Numbered from the stretch's first letter, positions 1 through 7,718 are shown. The stretch: DNA of 20,694 bases from CBFGTV01 sp965652145 (GCA_965652145.1 CBFGTV010000059.1:1-20694); one strand, 5' to 3'. Numbers and translations: made by a program. Notes: generated by a model from the sequence alone, not told the origin.

Positions 1-1
1 A

Positions 2-862
2 AATCCCCCGGTCTTTGGCCGTTTGCAGGAGTGGAATCAAGCCATCGAAGAGGGGGAATATTCCCTGCTGTACCAGCCAATATTTGATTTGAATAATCAT
101 CAAATTTTGGGGGCAGAGGCATTATTAAGGTGGGAAAATAAAGATTTGGGCATGGTTCCCCCAGACAAGTTTATACCCATTGCAGAAAATACCGGGCAAA
201 TATGGCGCATTGGAGAATGGGTCATGGAAACTGTACTGGCCCAGCTTAAAAGCTGGCTAGACAGTGGGTATCGATTAATACCCATTGCCATTAATATATC
301 TGTTAAGCAGCTGGAACAAGAGGACTTTCATGGCGTGTTAAAGGATAAATTAATGAGAAACAAAATTCCTGTCAAATATCTGGAGCTTGAAATAACCGAA
401 AGTGTTTCAACAGGAAATTTAGAGGTCATCATGAATAACCTGGCTGAGCTAACCAGGGTTGGCTTTAAAATATCCATGGATGACTTTGGTACAGGCTATT
501 CCTCCCTGGGCCATATTAACCTCTTTCAACTGGATAAAATTAAAATAGACAAGGTATTTATCCACGATTTAAAAAGATCCTCTAAGCAAAGAGAAATTAT
601 CAAGGCCATCATTACCATGGCAAAAAGTCTGGAAATGAAGGTGGTGGCAGAAGGAATAGAAACTAGAGAGCAATATGAAATATTGTCGGAAATAGGCTGT
701 GATTTGGGGCAGGGTTATTTTCTCAGTAAACCCATTAAAAAGGCAGTATTTGAGCAATTTTTAAAAGCTAATGGGAAAGCTAAAGGAATTTTATCAAGTA
801 AAAGATTGGCGAAGGGTGACATTAATTGTATAATAAAAGGGAGAGAAGTAAGGAGTGATTAA
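2..862 (+). CDS. EAL-domain c-di-GMP phosphodiesterase, 5'-truncated by window edge
   Basis: The EAL domain hydrolyses cyclic di-GMP to pGpG in the cytoplasm. The frame is open to the first bases of the window (N-P-P-V-F-G-R before the TTG at 23), so the true start and any N-terminal sensor or GGDEF domain lie outside; TTG 23 should not be taken as the start. The domain is complete: the E-A-L signature is encoded at 116-124, followed by the A-I-N-I-S strand, E-I-T-E, the DDFGTGYSS loop (from about 478), K-I-K-I-D, and A-E-G-I-E-T near the end. All residues normally needed for metal binding and catalysis appear intact, so an active enzyme is likely. The stop lies 3 bp before ung, so the two are probably co-transcribed. 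It could be a GGDEF-EAL hybrid like the protein at 4634. Confidence 0.93.
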   Translation, partial: NPPVFGRLQEWNQAIEEGEYSLLYQPIFDLNNHQILGAEALLRWENKDLGMVPPDKFIPIAENTGQIWRIGEWVMETVLAQLKSWLDSGYRLIPIAINISVKQLEQEDFHGVLKDKLMRNKIPVKYLELEITESVSTGNLEVIMNNLAELTRVGFKISMDDFGTGYSSLGHINLFQLDKIKIDKVFIHDLKRSSKQREIIKAIITMAKSLEMKVVAEGIETREQYEILSEIGCDLGQGYFLSKPIKKAVFEQFLKANGKAKGILSSKRLAKGDINCIIKGREVRSD

Positions 863-865
863 CCC

Positions 866-1540
866 ATGGCAATTTTAAAAAACGACTGGGGTCCCCTTTT
901 GGATACTGCCTTTCGTTCATCAAGTTATCTTAAACTGAGGCAATTTTTAATACAGGAGTATAAGACAAATACCATCTACCCCGATAAATATGCGATCTTT
1001 AATGCCCTCCATACCACTCCCTATGAAGCTGTTAAAGCAGTTATTTTAGGGCAGGACCCATACCATGGTCCCGGGCAGGCCCATGGTTTGAGCTTTTCTG
1101 TAATGCCGGGTATAAAACCGCCCCCCTCCCTGCAAAATATTTATAAGGAATTAGCGGATGATTTAGGTTGTTCCATACCTAATCATGGTTATCTAATAAA
1201 ATGGGCAGGGGAAGGGGTTTTAATGCTTAATACGGTATTAACTGTCAGAAGGGGGCAGCCCAATTCCCACCAGGGCATGGGATGGGAAAACTTTACCGAT
1301 GAAATTATTGGACTTCTCAATAAAAGAGAGAGACCTATTGTCTTTATATTATGGGGAAAAAATGCCCATGATAAAGAGCTATTGATCACCAATAAGAACC
1401 ATCATATCATCAAATCACCTCATCCCAGTCCATTTTCGGCCCATCGTGGTTTTTTTGGAAGCAGGCCCTTTTCCAGAACCAATCAATTTTTAAAGGAAAT
1501 AGGCTCAAAGGAAATCGACTGGCAGTTACCTGATTTATAA
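866..1540 (+). CDS. ung: Uracil-DNA glycosylase, family 1
   Basis: Removes uracil from DNA, starting base excision repair of deaminated cytosine or misincorporated dUTP. The 224-residue length is normal for family 1. The water-activating loop GQDPYHGPGQ is at residues 62-71 (catalytic Asp64), the uracil-binding L-N-T-V strand starts at 121, and the DNA-intercalating loop H-P-S-P-F with catalytic His is at 186-190, followed by the usual R-G-F-F-G-S-R-P-F-S tail. ATG 866 is preceded by AAGGAG about 10 bp upstream. It follows the EAL gene with a 3-bp gap and ends before a hairpin terminator, so it is probably the last gene of that transcript. The family assignment is very secure. Confidence 0.98.
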   Translation: MAILKNDWGPLLDTAFRSSSYLKLRQFLIQEYKTNTIYPDKYAIFNALHTTPYEAVKAVILGQDPYHGPGQAHGLSFSVMPGIKPPPSLQNIYKELADDLGCSIPNHGYLIKWAGEGVLMLNTVLTVRRGQPNSHQGMGWENFTDEIIGLLNKRERPIVFILWGKNAHDKELLITNKNHHIIKSPHPSPFSAHRGFFGSRPFSRTNQFLKEIGSKEIDWQLPDL

Positions 1541-1550
1541 TTAATATATT

Positions 1551-1586
1551 TGCAGCCACCTACATAGAGGAATGGGCTGCATTTTT
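1551..1586 (+). terminator. Rho-independent terminator after ung
   Basis: A 7-bp stem TGCAGCC (1551-1557) pairs with GGCTGCA (1575-1581) and is followed directly by five T. It begins 10 bp after the ung stop and would end the EAL-ung transcript. Confidence 0.8.
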
Positions 1587-1665
1587 AATTCCATGAAAAA
1601 AGTAATTGGAAGAATAAAAAAACAGATTGAGGGAAGAATTAACAACTAAAAATAGTTTTTTAAGC

Positions 1666-1671
1666 TATAAT
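1666..1671 (+). promoter_or_regulatory. Probable -10 box for hemolysin III gene
   Basis: A perfect TATAAT lies 34 bp before the TTG start at 1705. No convincing -35 sits 17 bp upstream (TTAACA at 1639 gives a 21-bp spacer). The box lies inside the upstream extension of the reading frame, which supports the downstream start. Confidence 0.5.
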
Positions 1672-1704
1672 AAAAGTATAAACAAAAAAGAAGGAGGAAC
1701 AGCC

Positions 1705-2355
1705 TTGATAAGTAAAAATTATTCCTTTAAGGAAGAACTGGCCAATAGCATTACCCATGGAATCGGGATACTGTTTGGGGTGGCGGCTCTGGTGGTATTA
1801 TTGATTATTGCGATACAAAAGCGAAGTCCCATGGCCATTACAGCCTTTAGCATTTATGGCTTCTGCTCCATTGCCCTGTATACCTCGTCAACCCTGTACC
1901 ATAGCTTTCAAAATCAAAAAATCAAAAGGATTTTAAGGGTATTTGATCATGCTTCAATATACCTTTTCATTGCTGGTACCTATACTCCCATTGCACTGCT
2001 GGCCTTAACCGGTTATTGGCGGGTAGGTATTTTAGTTGCTGTATGGACCATTGCCGTGCTGGGGATTCTGTTTAAAATCATAACTTATAATCAGTTTGAT
2101 AAGCATAAAATCTTTTCCCTTGCGCTATATATTTTAATGGGTTGGTTGGTCATAATTGCCGTTAAGCCAATGATCGCCGTGACACCAAAGGGCTTCTTTG
2201 CCTGGCTATTGGCAGGGGGGCTGGTTTATACAATCGGTACAATTTTCTATGCCATCAAAAAAATACCCTTTAACCATGCCATTTGGCATCTGTTTGTCCT
2301 GACCGGCAGTGCATTTCACTTTGTTGGCATCTTAAAATATCTTGCTCTGGCTTAG
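1705..2355 (+). CDS. Hemolysin III / PAQR-family membrane protein
   Basis: A polytopic membrane protein of the HlyIII (YqfA/PAQR) family, 216 residues with about seven hydrophobic helices. Bacterial members are often called hemolysin III, but their physiological role is uncertain; relatives are thought to be metal-dependent membrane hydrolases. The family's metal-ligand motifs are visible: S-S-T-L-Y-H in the second helix region, F-D-H-A-S-I-Y in the next, and H-A-I-W-H near the C-terminus. The N-terminal N-S-I-T-H-G-I-G is also typical. The frame runs upstream to a TTG at 1627, but TTG 1705 is preferred: it has AAGGAGGA 7-8 bp upstream and gives the normal family length, whereas the longer start would place the -10 box inside the gene. 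It is a single-gene unit between two terminators. Confidence 0.92.
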   Translation: MISKNYSFKEELANSITHGIGILFGVAALVVLLIIAIQKRSPMAITAFSIYGFCSIALYTSSTLYHSFQNQKIKRILRVFDHASIYLFIAGTYTPIALLALTGYWRVGILVAVWTIAVLGILFKIITYNQFDKHKIFSLALYILMGWLVIIAVKPMIAVTPKGFFAWLLAGGLVYTIGTIFYAIKKIPFNHAIWHLFVLTGSAFHFVGILKYLALA

Positions 2356-2368
2356 ACTGAAGCTAAAA

Positions 2369-2405
2369 AAGGCCTGGATAGCAGATCTGTCCGGGCCTTA
2401 AATTA
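2369..2405 (+). terminator. Rho-independent terminator after hemolysin III gene
   Basis: A 10-bp stem with one G-T pair (AAGGCCTGGA at 2369-2378, TCCGGGCCTT at 2390-2399) is followed by an A/T-rich tail. The T run is weak, so efficiency is uncertain. Confidence 0.65.
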
Positions 2406-2452
2406 TTGTTTAAATAATATCAAAAAATGCAAATAGTGTCATATTGACTTTG

Positions 2453-2480
2453 TTGACCCATTCGGTTATCATATTATAGT
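2453..2480 (+). promoter_or_regulatory. Probable promoter of the MarR-MATE unit
   Basis: TTGACC (2453-2458) and TATAGT (2475-2480) are separated by 16 bp and lie 33 bp before the GTG start. A second TTGACT at 2444 is an alternative -35 with poorer spacing. Confidence 0.55.
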
Positions 2481-2491
2481 TAACATGTTAA
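2480..2491 (+). promoter_or_regulatory. Candidate MarR operator palindrome
   Basis: TTAACATGTTAA is a perfect 12-bp palindrome lying immediately downstream of the -10 box and over the expected transcription start of the marR-like gene. Position and symmetry fit an autoregulatory MarR operator. Binding is inferred, not shown. Confidence 0.5.
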
Positions 2492-2512
2492 TTTTACGGG
2501 GAGGGAAGCTTT

Positions 2513-2971
2513 GTGAGGGAAATGAAATTAGGCTGCTTGTTGAACAAAGCATCTCACCTGATGAAGTGGAAAATTAACGAAGGACTAAAAAGCTATCAGC
2601 TGACCTCAGCCCAATGGGCTGTGTTGATGGATTTGTTTATGCAAGAAAAGAAACAAAATTCTATTGAAAATAATGCACCTGCGTTAATTGCAGAAAGACT
2701 TCAGGTAGAGCGCCCGGCCATTACAAGAATTATTGACCGTTTAATTGAAGAGGGCTGGGTCAACCGATTAAAGCACCCAAGCGATCGACGTTCCCAGCTC
2801 ATTTCCTTAACTCCTAGGGCAAAAGAGGCCATTCCAGAAATAGAGCAGGTTATTAAAGGGATTACCCGCCATACCATGGCGGGCTTTTCTGAAGAAGAAA
2901 TTATTGAGCTGGAGCAGTTTATTACCAAAATCATTAACAATTTAGACAGTAATAGGCCCACAGCAGATTAG
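2513..2971 (+). CDS. MarR-family transcriptional regulator
   Basis: A winged-helix dimeric repressor of 152 residues, the usual MarR length. The recognition region reads L-Q-V-E-R-P-A-I-T-R-I-I-D-R-L and is followed by the wing motif H-P-S-D-R-R-S-Q-L-I, with D-R-R typical of the family. GTG 2513 has GGGGAGGG about 8 bp upstream; the later ATG 2522 has no proper site. The gene is 87 bp upstream of a MATE efflux gene in the same direction, the arrangement of mepR-mepA in Staphylococcus aureus, where the regulator represses itself and the pump and is released by cationic drugs. A similar role is inferred. The palindrome at 2480 is its likely operator. Confidence 0.93.
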   Translation: MREMKLGCLLNKASHLMKWKINEGLKSYQLTSAQWAVLMDLFMQEKKQNSIENNAPALIAERLQVERPAITRIIDRLIEEGWVNRLKHPSDRRSQLISLTPRAKEAIPEIEQVIKGITRHTMAGFSEEEIIELEQFITKIINNLDSNRPTAD

Positions 2972-3058
2972 TACCCTATGACAGTTAAAACCTGTATTTA
3001 ATTGAAACGGGGTACTAGATACCAGTTGTTTTAACAAGAGACAGAAGGAGAGATTACT

Positions 3059-4456
3059 ATGGATCATTCAAAAAACCTCGGAGAGGAAAGGGTACTTACA
3101 TTACTGATTAAATTTTCAGTTCCAGCTATTATTGGTATGCTGGTAAATGCATTATATAATGTGGTAGACCGAATATTTATAGGAAATGGAGTAGGTACTT
3201 TGGGGATTGCCGGAATTACAATTGGTTTTCCCATTATGATATTTATATTAGCTTGTACAATGCTGATTGGCGTAGGTGGCAATTCCTTAGTTTCCATTAG
3301 ATTGGGCCAACAGCGGAAAAAAGATGCAGAATTAATTATGGGTAATTCACTGGTACTGTTAATAGGTATTTCCATTATCATTACCGTGGCGGGCCTAATT
3401 TTTATTGAGCCATTATTGAGGCTTTTTGGGGCTAGTCAGGATGTATTACCCTATGCTAAAGAATACCTTCAAATTATTTTATTAGGAACCGTATTTCAAT
3501 CCATTGGCTTTGGTATGAATAACTTTATTCGTTCAGAGGGAAACCCCAAGGTAGCAATGCTGACCATGCTAATTGGAGCCATTATGAATACATTGCTAGA
3601 CCCAATTTTTATTTATTTATTCAAGTGGGGAATAAGAGGAGCGGCTTTGGCTACCGTCATTTCCCAAACCCTTTCTGCAGCCTGGGTAATGTACCATTTC
3701 CTAGGAGGAAAGAGCATATTAAAAATTCATGCCAAAACCCTAAGGCTTCACTGGCCCAGCGTTCAAAAGATTCTTTCCCTGGGAGCAGCTCCCTTTGCAA
3801 TGCAATTGGCGGCCAGCGTACTAAATTTGATATTAAATAAAAGTCTGACCACCTATGGAGGAGACCTTGCCATATCGGCAATGGGAGTAGTATCAAGTAT
3901 TTCCACCTTGATTCTAATGCCTATCTTTGGAATTAATCAAGGAGTACAGCCGATTATTGGCTATAATTATGGTGCTAAGAAATTTGACCGGGTGAAGGAG
4001 GCCCTCAAGCTGGGCATATTGGCTGCAACGGTCATTGTATGTGTTGGCTTTGTTGGAATTAGGCTATATCCTGAAAAATTTGTGTCATTATTTAACCGGC
4101 ATGATCAAGAACTGATTGCCTTTGGTACGAAGGCCTTAAAAACCTTTATGCTGCTCTTACCTATTATAGGTTTTCAGGTTATTTCGGCCAACTATTTCCA
4201 AGCCATTGGAAAACCAAAGCAGGCAGCCTTTTTAAGTCTTTCAAGACAGGTACTTGTATTAATACCAGCCATATTAATCCTTCCCAGATTTTTCGGAGTG
4301 GATGGTATATTGATGTCAGGTCCCGTGGCCGACGGTGTTGCCTCTGTTATTACCGGCATATGGATTATAATGGAGCTGAAGAACCTTGACAAGCAGCATC
4401 AGGAACAAAAGGAGCCAAGGAGCTTAAGGAGGGCTACAGCACTCCATAATAGATGA
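3059..4456 (+). CDS. MATE-family multidrug efflux transporter (MepA-like)
   Basis: A 465-residue, roughly 12-helix membrane protein that exports organic cations in exchange for Na+ or H+. The N-terminal half contains the typical Y-N-V-V-D-R-I-F-I-G-N signature in helix 1-2, then G-V-G-G-N-S-L-V-S-I-R-L-G-Q. The second half repeats the fold with G-I-N-Q-G-V-Q-P-I-I-G-Y-N-Y-G-A, which is strongly MepA/NorM-like. ATG 3059 has GAAGGAGAG 7-8 bp upstream. It lies behind the MarR regulator without an obvious terminator between them, so it is probably under that repressor. The C-terminus is charged and soluble. The stop overlaps the first base of the following terminator. The actual substrate cannot be read from sequence. 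Confidence 0.95.
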   Translation: MDHSKNLGEERVLTLLIKFSVPAIIGMLVNALYNVVDRIFIGNGVGTLGIAGITIGFPIMIFILACTMLIGVGGNSLVSIRLGQQRKKDAELIMGNSLVLLIGISIIITVAGLIFIEPLLRLFGASQDVLPYAKEYLQIILLGTVFQSIGFGMNNFIRSEGNPKVAMLTMLIGAIMNTLLDPIFIYLFKWGIRGAALATVISQTLSAAWVMYHFLGGKSILKIHAKTLRLHWPSVQKILSLGAAPFAMQLAASVLNLILNKSLTTYGGDLAISAMGVVSSISTLILMPIFGINQGVQPIIGYNYGAKKFDRVKEALKLGILAATVIVCVGFVGIRLYPEKFVSLFNRHDQELIAFGTKALKTFMLLLPIIGFQVISANYFQAIGKPKQAAFLSLSRQVLVLIPAILILPRFFGVDGILMSGPVADGVASVITGIWIIMELKNLDKQHQEQKEPRSLRRATALHNR

Positions 4457-4496
4457 AGCTGAAGAAACTCAAAAGTTGATTTCTTCAGCTTTTTTG
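4456..4496 (+). terminator. Strong terminator after MATE gene
   Basis: A perfect 12-bp stem (AAGCTGAAGAAA at 4456-4467, TTTCTTCAGCTT at 4480-4491) with a 12-nt loop runs into a T tract. It closes the marR-MATE unit. Confidence 0.9.
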
Positions 4497-4559
4497 TTTG
4501 AAAATAAACGACAAAATAATATGATTTTCGACAAATATATGGTATCCTTTCCAATGTAA

Positions 4560-4568
4560 TGCTATAAT
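4560..4568 (+). promoter_or_regulatory. Extended -10 promoter of PAS-GGDEF-EAL gene
   Basis: TGCTATAAT is a perfect extended -10 (TGN plus TATAAT) 65 bp before the ATG. No good -35 is present, which extended -10 promoters tolerate. Confidence 0.55.
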
Positions 4569-4633
4569 GAATCAACTGTATTTTTATTAATTGCATTCCT
4601 TTACTAGCGTGTAAAGAACAATTGGAGGTAGAA

Positions 4634-6682
4634 ATGAAGGATAGCAAGATACAATTGACCCGGATGCCTGACAAAATACCTGATCATTTAAAGAAAAAAT
4701 ATATTGATATTAAAACAGTAATGGTCGGCATGATTCATTTTGGCCCAGTGGGGTTATTGTTGATTCAATTCAGAGGTATTCAGCTTAGCCGGGGGATACT
4801 TTTTTTTATGATTGCAGCTTTGAGTTTGATAATATATTTATGCTTAAGAAAAATTAAAGGGTTATTGGAAAAAATAAAGGAAAGCAATCATAGAATAAAG
4901 ATACTTAATGAAGCCTTCAAGGGAACGGAGGAAGCCCTGATGGATAGAATTAGTGAGCTGGAGCAGGCTAAATCTCACCAAGTCAGGCTAGAGACCTATT
5001 TAAAAAAGGAACAGCTACTCTCTAAGCAAATTATGAATAATTCAAATATACTCATCTGTGTTTGGAATACAAAAGGGCAAATTATAAAAATGAATGGATA
5101 TATGGAAACCCTGACGGGCTATTCTCTGGAGGATTTTATAGGTAAAAATCCACTGAAGGTATTGATTCCCCGGTCCCATCAGGTAGAGGCCAGAATGGTT
5201 TTTCAAACCCTGCTTCATGGAAAATCAATGGAAAATTTTGAGGGGCAAATTCAGTGTAAGGACGGCAGATTGTTAGATATTCTTTGGAATAATAGCATCC
5301 TCCATCAGGAGGATCATTTAGTGGTTGTGATCTCCACAGGAACCGATATGACGCAGTATAGGCAGGCTCAGGAAAAAATTTACCAAATGGCCTATTACGA
5401 CCCATTAACCGGGCTTCCCAATCGTATGTTACTGGAAGCAGCCTTTAAGGAGCATAGTAAGGCCCTGGGCAATCTGGCACTATTATACTTTGACTTAGAT
5501 AATTTTAAAGTAGTTAATGATACCCTGGGGCATGTCTACGGCGATGCGCTTTTAAAAGACATTACCGCTGTGCTGCTTCAGTTGAAGGGAGAAAATGATT
5601 TGCTGGCTAGGCTGGGGGGCGATGAGTTTGCATTGCTAATGAATCAATATGAAGATCCTGTGGTACCGATAGAAAGGGCCCAGGCAGTGGTGGAAGCCCT
5701 TGAGAAAAACTGGGTGGTGGGTTCACAGGAATTTTACATATCAGGAAGCATCGGAATTGCCCTTTATCCGGAACATGGTACCACCTACCAGATGCTTTTG
5801 AAAAATGCCGATACGGCCATGTATGTTGCTAAAGGCAAGGGTAAAAACTGCTATGAATTATTCGAAAGAACCATGGCAGACAAAATTGTTGAATCAATGG
5901 AAATAGAAAAAAGCCTGCGATATGGCATTAAGAATAAAGAATTTTTACTGTATTATCAGCCCCAATACGATTTAAAGACAGAAGAAATTACCGGGATGGA
6001 GGCCCTAATCCGCTGGAATCACCCATTTAAAGGAATGATATCCCCTTATTATTTTATCGCTGCGGCAGAAAGAACCGGATTAATTCGTCAAATTGGGCGG
6101 TGGGTAATTTATGAGGCCTGCAGCCAGAGTAAACAGTGGAGGCTTAGGGGCCTTACTCCAGCCAAAATATCTATCAATCTTTCGGCAATTCAAATGAAGG
6201 ATAAAAATTTTATTGAAGACATAAAGAGTATATTGGAGGAAACCGGCGCTGAGCCAAAGGATATTGAATTTGAAATTACCGAGCATGCTGCGATAGAAAA
6301 CTTTGAAAAGATTATATTATTATTGCACCAGCTGCGGGAGATGAACTTCAAAATTGCCCTGGATGACTTTGGAACAGGCTATTCCTCTTTAAATTACTTA
6401 AAACTGCTGCCCATTGATTATATAAAAATTGATCGTTCCTTTGTGGAAAACGTAACGGCCAATCTTAAGGAGCAGGCCATTACTAAATCATTGATTAAGC
6501 TGGCCCAGGAAATGAATTTAAAGATTATCGCTGAAGGAATTGAGACCGAAGAACAGCGGCAATTTTTAAGAAACATAGATTGCAACGGGGGACAGGGTTA
6601 TTTATTTGGAAGGCCGGTACCAGCCAAGGAAATGGAGCTGAAATTACGCCCTACGACTGAAAAAATTAACGAATTTAAATAA
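4634..6682 (+). CDS. Membrane PAS-GGDEF-EAL c-di-GMP turnover protein
   Basis: A 682-residue protein that may make and/or degrade c-di-GMP at the membrane. Order: two membrane helices (about 30-46 and 55-72), a coiled coil (75-130), a PAS domain (132-245), GGDEF (255-415; motif G-G-D-E-F at 328-332) and EAL (425-675; E-A-L at 456-458, DDFGTGYSS from 577, A-E-G-I-E around 633). Both catalytic signatures are intact. The product-inhibition site RxxD, expected five residues before GGDEF, reads G-E-N-D (319-322), so the canonical I-site is missing. The start is ATG 4634, not the in-frame TTG at 4622: the bases GGAGG at 4624-4628 serve as its ribosome binding site. It appears to be a single-gene unit. 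The net activity cannot be decided from sequence. Confidence 0.95.
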   Translation: MKDSKIQLTRMPDKIPDHLKKKYIDIKTVMVGMIHFGPVGLLLIQFRGIQLSRGILFFMIAALSLIIYLCLRKIKGLLEKIKESNHRIKILNEAFKGTEEALMDRISELEQAKSHQVRLETYLKKEQLLSKQIMNNSNILICVWNTKGQIIKMNGYMETLTGYSLEDFIGKNPLKVLIPRSHQVEARMVFQTLLHGKSMENFEGQIQCKDGRLLDILWNNSILHQEDHLVVVISTGTDMTQYRQAQEKIYQMAYYDPLTGLPNRMLLEAAFKEHSKALGNLALLYFDLDNFKVVNDTLGHVYGDALLKDITAVLLQLKGENDLLARLGGDEFALLMNQYEDPVVPIERAQAVVEALEKNWVVGSQEFYISGSIGIALYPEHGTTYQMLLKNADTAMYVAKGKGKNCYELFERTMADKIVESMEIEKSLRYGIKNKEFLLYYQPQYDLKTEEITGMEALIRWNHPFKGMISPYYFIAAAERTGLIRQIGRWVIYEACSQSKQWRLRGLTPAKISINLSAIQMKDKNFIEDIKSILEETGAEPKDIEFEITEHAAIENFEKIILLLHQLREMNFKIALDDFGTGYSSLNYLKLLPIDYIKIDRSFVENVTANLKEQAITKSLIKLAQEMNLKIIAEGIETEEQRQFLRNIDCNGGQGYLFGRPVPAKEMELKLRPTTEKINEFK

Positions 6683-6714
6683 AAAGTTAATTATTTCCAC
6701 ATGTCTGCATAGTA

Positions 6715-6720
6715 TATACT
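6715..6720 (+). promoter_or_regulatory. Probable -10 box of DUF3298 gene
   Basis: TATACT lies 31 bp before the ATG at 6751; no clear -35 was seen. Weak call. Confidence 0.35.
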
Positions 6721-6750
6721 ATTAACTACTGTGTTGATGGGAGGGTATTT

Positions 6751-7371
6751 ATGAATATCATACAGAATCCTGTACAAATTGTTACCCAAAAATTATTGTC
6801 CTCTGATCCAAACCTGGTTGTGCATTACCCCGTGGTGGTGGGAATGATTAATACAGTTGCACAGCAACGAATCAATCATCGCATATTGACCCTGGTCAAT
6901 AAGTTAATTATAGAGCAGGGCTACTATCAAAGCCCCAACACCTCGATTCAAGGCTGGTACGAAATCAAGAACAACCAACGGGGAATACTAAGTTTAAGTA
7001 TTTCAAACTATGCGTATCCTTATCACGCAGCCCACGGGTTAACAATCATTAAGTCTTTAACCTTCAACATTAATACTGGCAAAACCTACGAGTTAAAGGA
7101 CCTTTTCAAGGCCGATAGTAACTACGTAAAGGTATTATCAGACATTGTGGCGGCACAAATAAAGGCTAGAGAAATTCCCTTGCTGGATGAATTTAAAGGA
7201 ATTTCACCAGAGCAGGATTATTACATTGCCGATAAAAGCCTTGTGATCTATTTTCAATTGTATGAGATTACCCCCTATGCCTATGGCTTTCCCTTCTTCC
7301 CCATTTCAGCCTACGAAATTCAGGGAATATTAAGGGAAAACGGACCATTAGATAAAATGATAATGAATTAG
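6751..7371 (+). CDS. DUF4163/DUF3298 (RsiV/PdaC-like) domain protein
   Basis: A 206-residue protein matching the pattern of DUF4163 followed by DUF3298. The first part has an I-Q-V/I-P-V-V strand and a Q-R-I-N helix (residues about 25-55). The second has the Y-H-A-A-H-G-L-T segment, N-I-N-T-G-K-T-Y-E-L-K-D-L-F, and the closing Y-A-Y-G-F-P-F-F-P-I-S-A-Y-E-I strand. In RsiV-type proteins this module is extracytoplasmic and binds lysozyme. Here no signal peptide or membrane helix is visible at either end, so the product should be cytoplasmic unless exported by another route. ATG 6751 has GGGAGGG about 6 bp upstream. It is followed by a terminator and appears monocistronic. The family is fairly sure; the function is unknown. 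Confidence 0.8.
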   Translation: MNIIQNPVQIVTQKLLSSDPNLVVHYPVVVGMINTVAQQRINHRILTLVNKLIIEQGYYQSPNTSIQGWYEIKNNQRGILSLSISNYAYPYHAAHGLTIIKSLTFNINTGKTYELKDLFKADSNYVKVLSDIVAAQIKAREIPLLDEFKGISPEQDYYIADKSLVIYFQLYEITPYAYGFPFFPISAYEIQGILRENGPLDKMIMN

Positions 7372-7396
7372 AAACAGGTTAAAAAGTTTAAATAGA

Positions 7397-7423
7397 GGCT
7401 CCCGTTTGGGGGTCATTTTTTTT
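7397..7423 (+). terminator. Rho-independent terminator after DUF3298 gene
   Basis: GGCTCCC (7397-7403) pairs with GGGGGTC (7408-7414) through five Watson-Crick and two G-T pairs across a GTTT loop, followed by eight T. Confidence 0.8.
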
Positions 7424-7497
7424 ATGTTTCCACAAGCTATCAGTTAGAAGGTATTTGGAGGAAAGAATCTTATCTATAAACATTTTCCATAAAATAC

Positions 7498-7529
7498 TTG
7501 TAAATTATTCTGCCACGTTGTAATATAAT
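7498..7529 (+). promoter_or_regulatory. Probable promoter for small membrane peptide gene
   Basis: A perfect TATAAT (7524-7529) lies in TAATATAAT. TTGTAA at 7498-7503 is 17 bp from the overlapping TAATAT (7521-7526) or 20 bp from TATAAT. The box is about 73 bp before ATG 7602. Confidence 0.5.
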
Positions 7530-7601
7530 AGGAATATTATGTTCATGGGTAATACAATTTAGGGGAGACCGTGAATAATAAACATCAAAGGGGGAATCAG
7601 G

Positions 7602-7691
7602 ATGAGAAAAAGAAAAACATCCTTAGTGTTAGGAATAGGGCTGCTGCTTATAGTCATCTACGTATTGCAGCCAATCTTTGGATCAAAATAA
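7602..7691 (+). CDS. Small single-helix membrane peptide (29 aa), hypothetical
   Basis: This encodes 29 residues: a basic start M-R-K-R-K, then an uninterrupted hydrophobic run of about 17 residues (L-V-L-G-I-G-L-L-L-I-V-I-Y-V-L), then Q-P-I-F-G-S-K. That is the layout of a one-pass membrane peptide with a cytoplasmic basic N-terminus. AGGGGG at 7589-7594 is well placed before the ATG. A TATAAT box lies upstream, and a palindrome with a T run (7741-7765) follows, so the gene could form its own transcription unit in an otherwise empty 524-bp interval. Function unknown; type I toxin peptide, stress peptide or subunit of a membrane complex are all possible. A competing GTG frame at 7571-7696 (41 aa, hydrophilic) overlaps and is less convincing. 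Confidence 0.5.
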   Translation: MRKRKTSLVLGIGLLLIVIYVLQPIFGSK

Positions 7692-7718
7692 ATTAGATAA
7701 CAGCAGAAATCGAAGGGC

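Noticed and set aside
1627..1704. Longer N-terminus for the hemolysin III protein
   Set aside because: It lacks a ribosome site, exceeds the family length and contains the probable -10 box.
4622..4633. TTG start 12 bp upstream for the PAS-GGDEF-EAL protein
   Set aside because: This TTGGAGG is the ribosome binding site of ATG 4634.
4497..4633. Possible c-di-GMP riboswitch in the leaders of the c-di-GMP genes
   Set aside because: No GEMM-type conserved core was seen here or in the other leaders examined.
7571..7696. 41-codon GTG frame with AGGGGAG upstream
   Set aside because: It overlaps the 29-aa membrane peptide frame, its product is hydrophilic and low in structure, and the ribosome site is only 3 bp from the GTG; the peptide frame is the better reading.
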